The translations under genes and the position numbers were made by a program. This document shows positions 53,074-61,900 of a stretch of DNA of 64,000 bases, one piece after another. The notes beneath the pieces are model-generated. The model was not told the DNA's origin. It ran no database searches and saw nothing but the letters and a program-made list of their open reading frames with translations. The stretch comes from Flavobacterium gyeonganense (lineage in GTDB: Bacteria; Bacteroidota; Bacteroidia; Flavobacteriales; Flavobacteriaceae). Location of the stretch: contig NZ_CP121112.1 in NCBI RefSeq assembly GCF_029625295.1, forward strand, positions 806,001 to 870,000. Reading direction: 5' to 3'. Each line of letters begins with the position of its first letter. Position 1 is the stretch's first letter.

Positions 53074-53499
53074 TTAAATTACCTTTAATGCTTCTTTTTC
53101 TGCTACTACTTTTCGTAACCCACTGCTTGAAAAACGATGATCCCGGGTATTAAAATACAATTCAATTCCCTTAGATTCACAATATTCACGACCGGTAAAG
53201 TTTTTTTCCCGGTATTCATCTCCTAAAATTCGTACGTCAATTTTAAAAGATCTCAAAATATCTTCTAAATCCTGTTCTGTTGCATAAGGAACGATTTCAT
53301 CTACGAACTTACATCCTTTTAATTGAATGTATCGTTCTACAACTGTTTGTGTAGGTCTGTTTTTTTCAGGACGATCTAATGTTGGATCTGTTTGTAAGGC
53401 ACAAATCAAATAATCACATTGACGCTTAGCCTCTTCAAGCATTGTAATATGCCCTGCATGAAGCAAATCAAAGGCGCTAAAAGTAATTCCTATTTTCAT
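53074..53499 (-). CDS. Cytidylyltransferase-fold nucleotidyltransferase
   Basis: A 141-residue nucleotidyltransferase of the TagD/RfaE type. The HxGH motif is in FSAFDLLHAGHITMLEEAK. The second substrate motif is near EKNRPTQTVVERYIQLKGC. The C-terminal ISSTxR-like signature appears here as RFSSSGLRK. It would activate a phosphorylated alditol or heptose as a CDP- or ADP-derivative. The substrate is not clear. Its place just upstream of fcl suggests it supplies a precursor for the same polysaccharide. Confidence 0.8.
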   Translation of the reverse strand: MKIGITFSAFDLLHAGHITMLEEAKRQCDYLICALQTDPTLDRPEKNRPTQTVVERYIQLKGCKFVDEIVPYATEQDLEDILRSFKIDVRILGDEYREKNFTGREYCESKGIELYFNTRDHRFSSSGLRKVVAEKEALKVI

Positions 53500-53538
53500 A
53501 ATTATTTTATGTGAAAATATATTTGATATTTCTTTCGT

Positions 53539-54156
53539 TTAATATGCTGAATCTGCATGGAAACGGTTTTGCCCCAAAGCAACCATAAAACCAAAAGTAA
53601 GTCCCAGATTACTTCCTGTTACATCTTTTCCAATTAAATTACCATTATAATAAATTTTTTGTGATAATATAGATTTGTAAGTCAGGTCTGCAAAAAAAGA
53701 GACTTTTTCATTTATAAAAATGTAGGGTCTTGCACCTATCATTAAAGCGCCTATCTTATCACGATTGAAATATTGACTTGACATTACTCCTGCCCCTGCT
53801 CCTGCATGAACAAGTAAACCAAATTGTCCTCCTGTATTACTGGATAATTCAATCAGATTACCTAAATTATAGCAAAGTTCTACACTTCCTATTAACTGAT
53901 CACTTTTTTTAATACCCTTATTAAACTGATCAAAACTTAATAGCCCCATTACCCCTACATTCTCAGTAAACATATAACGGAATCCTCCCTGACCATGAAC
54001 CAATGATAATGGTTTCTCTTTTCCAGATTGTGACAGTTGGGTTAAAGGAACAGCCATTCCGACTCCTCCTTCCATAAAAAGCTTGTCGTATCTAAATCTA
54101 TATTGCGCTTGTGAAATTGTGGTAATTAATAATAAGGCAAAAAATATTCTTTTCAT
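53539..54156 (-). CDS. Outer-membrane beta-barrel protein
   Basis: A 205-residue exported protein. The signal peptide is MKRIFFALLLITTISQAQ. The mature part is made of short amphipathic beta strands with Gly and aromatic residues at their ends (DKLFMEGGVGMAVPLT, LLVHAGAGAGVMSSQYF, NLGLTFGFMVALGQNRF). This fits an OmpA/OMP_b-brl-type barrel of about eight strands. Its role is unknown; it stands at the start of the capsule locus but shows no link to it beyond position. Confidence 0.72.
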   Translation of the reverse strand: MKRIFFALLLITTISQAQYRFRYDKLFMEGGVGMAVPLTQLSQSGKEKPLSLVHGQGGFRYMFTENVGVMGLLSFDQFNKGIKKSDQLIGSVELCYNLGNLIELSSNTGGQFGLLVHAGAGAGVMSSQYFNRDKIGALMIGARPYIFINEKVSFFADLTYKSILSQKIYYNGNLIGKDVTGSNLGLTFGFMVALGQNRFHADSAY

Positions 54157-54768
54157 AAGTCAGGTAATTTTGGGATTGTTATATTTATAATTATTTTTTA
54201 AAGTTACTCTTCTCAATATTTAAACATTCAATATCATATTTAGCTGTACAATGTATTAAATTGCATTAACATGTTAAATTTCTAAAAAAACAAATCTCAT
54301 CTCTAAATGTTAAAATCAAAATTACAATTTCAAAAATTTATAACAGTATTTTTCTCTATAATTTTAAAAAACATATAGCTTTGCGATATAGCTTCGCTAG
54401 TCTAACTCCCATATTTAAGAATTAGAAATAAAATAAAATTTGTGCAAATGTATTGACATTTTTTAGATTATATACTTAAAATCATCACTGTATAATGAAT
54501 AATGCTTACACAAAAATACATTAATCTCATTATCAATCATATACAAAACATCACAAATTATAGTCATTTTGAAGATTTAAATTAAAAAATAAATTTAACT
54601 CAATTTAGCAACTCAAAAAAAATCATATTCGTTTTTTTAGTGTTAAATTTCCGACATAAAACAATTGAACCTAAATTTATTTTGAACCTAATTTGTAAAT
54701 TATTTTATAAATTGTGAACAAATACCAAAAGGATAACTTTTAAAATTTAAGTTTATTGCATCGTTATT
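54157..54768. other. 612-base AT-rich divergent intergenic region
   Basis: No ORF or RNA gene is supported on either strand. It separates the divergent beta-barrel and secreted-protein genes and must hold their promoters. TTTTG at about 54680 with a TATAAATTG-like sequence 20-odd bases on is the only weak promoter candidate for the plus strand. Otherwise I see nothing in it. Confidence 0.5.
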
Positions 54769-55733
54769 ATGAAACAATGTTTATTTTTTTTACTCTTTTT
54801 CAGTTTTACAACTCATAGCCAAATTTTAGGATGTACAGATCCGCTTTCAAAAAATTATAATCCTAATGCAACTCTAAACGATGGAAATTGTTTGTACAAA
54901 AAAATCAACATAAAACCTCAATATTCATTTTTTTTGAATGATACTATTAAAGAAACATCAGGGCTTATTGCTTATGACCATTTATTATGGACTCATAATG
55001 ACGATCATGATACAAATGTTTACGGATTAGACTCATTAGGGAAAATTAAAAAAAGAATAATTCTGAAAAATGAGTCAAATCATGACTGGGAAGAGATTTC
55101 GCAAGATAGTTCTTATATCTATATTGGGGATTTTGGAAATAATTATTCCGGAAACAGAAGTAACCTGAAAATTCTGAAAATCGAAAAAAAACATTTTTAG
55201 AAGAAGATCCAATCATTGAAACAATTTCTTTTGCTTACTCTAATCAAACCGACTTTGATAAAAAAAAAGCAAACACAACTGATTTTGATTGCGAAGCTTT
55301 CATTGTTATAAAAGACAGCATTTATCTGTTTACAAAAAAATGGAAGTCATCAAAAACCAGTATTTATAGTTTGCCAAATAAACCCGGAAATCACACAGCG
55401 CAATTAAAAGAAACATTAGATTCAAAAGGGCTAGTCACAGGCGCAACTTACTTAGAATCAAAAAACCTAATTGCTCTTTGTGGTTATTCAACAAAAGGTA
55501 AACCTTTCATATATCTCTTATACGATTTCAAGAATCATGATTTCCTATCAGGAAACAAACGAAGAATTAATCTTAAACTTTCTTTTCATCAAGTAGAAGG
55601 AATTACAACTGAAGATGGTTTACATTATTATTTAACCAACGAAGCTCTAATTAGAAAACCTATCATAAATGTCAGACAACAAATACATTATTTTGATCTA
55701 AGTTCAATCCTGAATTCATATATTAATAAATAA
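54769..55733 (+). pseudogene. Secreted protein with GCTDP...NYNPNA motif, frame broken at 55184-55191
   Basis: A secreted protein of about 320 residues. After the signal peptide (MKQCLFFLLFFSFTTHSQ) comes the short Asp-rich module GCTDPLSKNYNPNATLNDG, common in secreted proteins of this phylum and possibly calcium-binding. The remainder looks like a propeller-type sensor or lipid-binding domain (SGLIAYDHLLWTHNDDHDTN, DWEEISQDSSYIYIGDFGNN, and later VEGITTEDGLHYYLTNE). The first frame ends at 55200. One more A in the A8 run 55184-55191 gives KIEKKTFLEEDPIIETISFA and continues to the stop at 55733. The function is unknown. No T9SS tail is visible. Confidence 0.75.
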
Positions 55734-55867
55734 TTCGATAATCGAATTATAACAGATTACTTTTCTAAAATTATATCCTCTGCCTCTGAATCACTTCTCA
55801 AATAAGAACTGTTAATAGAAAGGGATTGAATAATGTTGATTTCCAACTTTTACTTATAACATAATAG

Positions 55868-55893
55868 TAAAAAGATGAGCAATAATGCTCATC
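55868..55893 (-). terminator. Terminator of the giant surface-protein gene
   Basis: GATGAGCA (55874-55881) and TGCTCATC (55886-55893) form an 8-base stem, followed on the minus strand by TTTTTA; about 18 bases after the stop codon. Confidence 0.78.
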
Positions 55894-55910
55894 CGTTTAC
55901 TACATAATTT

Positions 55911-58900
55911 CTATTTAATGAGGAATTTAACTTTGTACGTTTTCTCACTGTTGTACATGATGAGATAATACATTCCCGATGACTTTAAATTTGTATGAAT
56001 AGTACTTTTTATGCTATCCGAAAGTTCTACTTTATCCTGCTGGTAAACAGCACGCCCATTTACATCATATATTGTTAATTTAAAAAACCCTTCGTTACCT
56101 GACAACGCCAGCGTAAAGGTTCCATTGTTTGGAACCGGGGACACAATCAAACCGTTTTTGCTATCAACAGGAGTATCAATTGACAACGTTGCATCAACTT
56201 TTACTTCTATAGAAATCGTTTTGCTGCAAGATGCTGATGTTGAATATGAAAGTGACAGATTTTGGATTCCTTTGTCTTTCCATTTAATGGTTACGGTATT
56301 ACTTTTTTGCTCTACAATTTCACCGCCTGTTACATTCCACTCATATCCTGACAGATTTTGTGTTGCCGTATAGGTTGTAATTGAATTTGCTTCGGTAATA
56401 ATAAGGTCTCCGTTTATCACTGCAGAAATTATAGCAGAGGATTCTACATTTTTGTAAACGATTCCTTTTCCTTGCAAACCACTCGATTTTTTGTTCAGTT
56501 TTGACAAATCAATTCCGAACGTATGATCTCCGCTTAGTTTTTCGATTCCACTAACTTCAAATTCCTTATCAGAAATTTTAGTCAGAGTCAGTTTTTCATT
56601 TGAAACAGAAATTCCTCCTTTCTTAACTACTAAAGCATCTTTTGTAAATACCGAAACTGTAATTTCACTATCGAATGTTATTGCTAACCCATCGGTTTCT
56701 GAACAACTATTATTTAAACTTAAAGGAGAAATTGCAGCACCAAGATCAACATTATCCAGATATGCTTCTATCCGAACTGCGTCGCTTGAGTTGCCAAATT
56801 CGTCATAAGTAATAGCTTCAAAAGTATTTTTACCACTATATCCATTTATCGGAATAAAGATTTCTTTCGGTGTTTCCTGATATTGTTTGCTTACTAAAAT
56901 TCTGCTTTGCGGAGTTATGACATACAATTCTACATTTTGTTTGTTTTCAACTGTGGTAAGCGCAATTTGCAAATCGTTGCCCGATGTTATATTATCTGAT
57001 GTTGAAATTCCTCTATCTGGCGTTATGCGAAGGTTAATCGGAGCGAGCGGTTTGTCAAATTTTACAGTCCAGTTTGTGCTTGAAGCCCCGCTTCCAAAAT
57101 TCCCGGAAAGATCCACAAAATTAGACTGATCAATTACAATTTTATAACCTCCTGCAGTTTGTGTGTATTCTCCCAAACCAGAGATTGCATAATGCAAATC
57201 GTCTTGTTTTGTTACATTAACAATGGCATTCAAATTGACACTTCCTTTAAATAAACTCACCCAGTTTTTATCAAAAGTATTTAATGGTTTGTTTAAAGTA
57301 ATCAACATTTCTGTAACGTTTTGACTGTTAACAGCACCCTGATATTGTGGTACAAAACTTTTCACTTCCGGGAGCAGGATATCTACTTTCCAATTATGAG
57401 ACTGTACGATTAATCCCTGTGTATTGTCTTCTGCTTTTATCGAAGGCAAATCCACTGTCAATTCATAATCACCGTTTTCTTTGTTATATTCGCTTAATCC
57501 AACAATAGTATATTTCAGATTATCATCCGTTACAATCGAAATATTATCGAGTGTATTTCCGTTTAATTTCAATTTGTCTTTTGTAAACTGTGCTGGTTTA
57601 ACTGGTTTATTAAACAGAATTTCAACACTATTTAAAGACTGTGATTGTGTTTGATCGTTCTTAAACTGGACAATTCCCAGTTCGCCAATTATCTGAATCC
57701 ACGAAACACTTTTCCCTTCATTTCCTTCATTTCCTTCAGGATCTTTTATACCTGCGCATTGCACGGTTAATTCATAATAACCTGAGGCAATTGCAATAGT
57801 TTTGGTATTTAAAACAAAAGTAGAGTCGTTTACTTTTCCTATTAGACTATCATCAAAAGCCAGTTTTTTACCCTGATGAATTAAAGTGATATTTTGCGAT
57901 GTAAACGTATTCGGATCAATCGCTTTATTAAAGTTTACCTGAACAGATTCCAGTGCTTTTGTTGTGGTCGAAGGAATATTTCCAAACGAAATTACTTTTG
58001 GAATATTTGTATTTATCGGCGTATAGTATAGTGTGTATTTCTCTAATCCTGATATTTTATCAAGAAAGTGAAGATTATTCTCATATTTGGGTTCTAATCC
58101 ATCTTTTAACGTTATAAATGTCTGCCAGAAATTCTGAAGCGGCAATTCAAGATTATCACTTATTCTGACTACTCTTTCCAGTTTGTATCGATCAGATCCC
58201 GGATCTGCCAAATTACCGTAATTCCATCCTGTTTTAGACGAATTCACAGTTAAAGTCGTCGTTAACTGACTTGGTGAAATTACGTTAGAGACCGTTCCAG
58301 TGTTTACTTTATACACTTCATCGCTGTCACCATTTGAATAATAAATAGCATCCGGTGTATCTTTTGTATCGGCAATATCATTTACTAAGAAATCACCAAC
58401 GTTGTCATGTCCTGCCTGATACGCTTTTACGCTCTTGATTAATTCGTGAACATACGACGCTTTAATCAGGCTTAGGTTTTTATTTCCGTAACTGCTTAAA
58501 TGTTTGATTTGAAGATCGTATTCAACGAAATGGCCTAACAGTGAACTTGTAAACCACCATTGTCCCAAAGCATTTTTCTGAGGCTCAATGTTTCCAAAAT
58601 CAACATTCAATAAACCTAATTGCTTTGGTTCATTGTTGAAGTTACTTCCAACAATTTCAAAATCTATTAAAAGCCCTTTTTTATTTTCTATAATTTCCGG
58701 CTGAACAGATTCTACCTGAACATTTTTAGCAATTCCGTAACCTTCGTTTTTAATCAATAAAGCCATTTCTGCTGGAACAATTGGCTCGACCTTATCCGTT
58801 AAAGGATCGTCTCCCAAAATATCACGCTGCATGAAATAATGCATTACTAAGTCCGGACTCGGATTTACTTCAAGTGTTACAGGAAATAATTGAACCGTTA

Positions 58901-61900
58901 CTTTATCACCAGTACCTGGATCTGTATAGGATAATGTTCCGCCAAAAGAATACGATTTTGACACAGTTGGTGCTGCTTCTTTGGTTGGAATAAAAATTAC
59001 CGTTCCTGCCTTACTGCTTTGAGGACCAACAAGTCCGGTTCCGCTCAGGAAAGCATCTTTATTGATTTGGAACAAATGCGTCATATCATTTCCGGCCTCG
59101 TCTCTGATCAATAAGTCTAAATTAATGTCTTTGATTGTGTTGCCACTGCTGCCGTTATTCATCGTTAAAGTTCCTTCAAAAGCTTCTCGCGTCATCGTTA
59201 CTTTCTGAGAAAATTTAACCGTTACTGTTGCACAGACTGATGATTTAGAAGCGGCTTCATCTGTATATTCTTTGATATCAGCCATATCTTTATTGTACAT
59301 TTCTTCTGCAGAAACAAAACCTCTTTTTTGATAGTGATCGATTAAAATTTTTCTTGTCCTGTCGTATTCTTCAATATCGTTTTTATTGATGATGTCTGGA
59401 TATTGCACATTAGGAATTTTGATGCCTTTATTCCATGCTTCAACTGTTTTATTCCATCTGCTGCAGAAATTATCTATTTCCTGATTGGTAATATCACTGC
59501 CTGAGAGATTCGCTTTTATTCTGGCAACATCTGCAACTGTAAAGTCTTTTTGAGCATCAAGACTAATCGAAACTTCTTTCATAAAAGCATGAAAATAGGT
59601 GCTTTGTAATATTCTGTCGTTGCCCAGATATGCCTTTAATCTGTTTGTTAATGCATTTTGCGCATTGTCCATGATATAAAAATCATTGTACATCGTATCT
59701 AAAAAGCTGTTATTAGCTGATTTACCTGATGAAACCACATCATAGATACAGGTTTTAAGTACTGATACCATACCAAAAATACAGCCCGGAGGTCCCGGAA
59801 TACATCCGCCAAGCGCAATTGCCTGGTTTACTCCGTCTCCGTTTACGGTTGCAAGCCCTAAAAGACATCCGGCAACGTTTAAAGCCGGAACAGGTACACA
59901 ACCAAACACCATTCCTATTACTGACGTAATACAAGGATTATCACACACTGTAGGAAGTGCAGTGATGATGTTGCCAAAAGCATTCCCAATTGGAATTAAA
60001 GGCCCAAATCCGCCACCATTAAAATTAGGACTTCCGCCTCCGGTTGTAGGTGCGCTTGGAGTAGAACAGGTCAATACATAATACGGTTTGAATGCCGCAA
60101 TGTCCTGCTCTGTTTCGCAAACATAAGTTCCTTTTGTAATTAAATTATAACTACAGGTTTGATTGGCACTGGCACTTTTCGAACTCGATACTGGTCTTGT
60201 AATAAGCACGGGAATAATAATTGAGGTTTTAGGGTTTAAAACATCAAATTTTTCAATCATTAGTTTAAAGTTGAAATCTCCCTGACTGTCTATATTAACC
60301 TTAACATTTGATAAAGCGATTAATCCGTGGTTGGTCACTGTAACATAACTCATTCTGCTTTCGCCGACATTTAGATCTAAAACCGGATTATCAATATCAA
60401 TTACAATAACAGGTTTTGGTACGTTTGTTTCAAATTTTACCACCAAATCTGACTGGTACTGATCTTCAATTTCTGTTGGTTTAACCACCCATTCGTAACT
60501 TACAGCCTGGTACGAAATAAATACTTTTTGTGTTGTAACTTTTCCCGGATCTATCAGTAAATTATTTTGGTAGGTGTCGTGTTTATCTGCCGTTACCGTT
60601 ACGGTATAATACCCTTCTGGTATTTGCGGAGTCTGGAAAATCCCGTTATCATCTGTAATTCCTTCTGCTAAAATAACCCCCGAAAAAGGATGGCGAACCA
60701 CTACTTTTGCGCCCTTTAAATGTGGTGCCTTTTCGGTATTATACGTATATTCATCAACCACATCAATCAATAAAGAACCAGTAGATTCAGAAACAGGTTC
60801 TATTTTAAACGGAATACTAATTCCGCCCCCGTTTGAAGGATTTAGTGCTAAACTTCCGAATAAGGGGACATTTAATTGCTGTTTGTCTGTTGGAGCTAAT
60901 TCAAGTATTATTTTGACAACTTCATTTGGTGCAATCTTTTCAATAACCGATGGACTTTTTAATTTCATCCAGTCTAGTTTTGGCAATTCAATCTTAACAT
61001 TTTCTGCATTTACACCTCCCGAATTTGAAACAGAAAGTTCATAATAACGAGAAGTTCCTTTAATCATCGTGGTATTAATGCTCACCGGATTTGCAATTAA
61101 TTTTGCCGATTGCGCCTTACAATGATAAAAAGCCAGTCCGGCTAGTTTTGCTCCTTCATCTGATGAAATTGTAAAATTGATGTTGTAATATTTTTGTTCT
61201 GCCGAAGCTTTATCAGTTAAAATAGTATATGACAAAACACTTTCCTGTCCAGCAGATAAGGTTAAAGGATCGGTTTGAATTGTAAATCCTGCATCTGCAG
61301 GAAGTGCAATTTTTATATTGGTTAAAGCCGTTTTACTATTATTCTTTAATCTGAATTCTCCTTTATAAGGCGTTTGTGTAACAACATCCCACTTTAAAAA
61401 ATCTGTTGGCTTATTCATCCATTCAAAACCAATAATATCAAATTCTGCCTGAGTTGGATTAACAGTCCCCGGATATCCTGCACTCAAAGCATAATGTCCG
61501 CTTTCTGCTTCTAAGGGTTCAAAATCGTAAGCAAAATTTCCTGATGTATTTGTTTTTACGATGAACGAGCGAACAAAAGTTCCGTTTGCAATTGTGATTT
61601 CTATTTCTTTATTTGCTGCAACCGAATTGTTCAGCATTTTTGCCGATCCGGTAATGTGAACGGTTTCTGCCGATTTATACACTGTTTTTGTTACCACTGC
61701 AGTTGCAGAATAACTGGCGTGCAGTTTAATCGAAGCAAAAGTTTCGTTGTTGGTAAGGGATAATTCGTTTAGTTTCTGATCGCGGTTAACCGTTGCAATT
61801 ATAAAATAATTACCCGCCTGCTGCGGCAGTTTAACTAATTGTTTTAATTCGATATTTTTTCCTGATTCAATATCATTGATAACATCAATACTGGATAAAA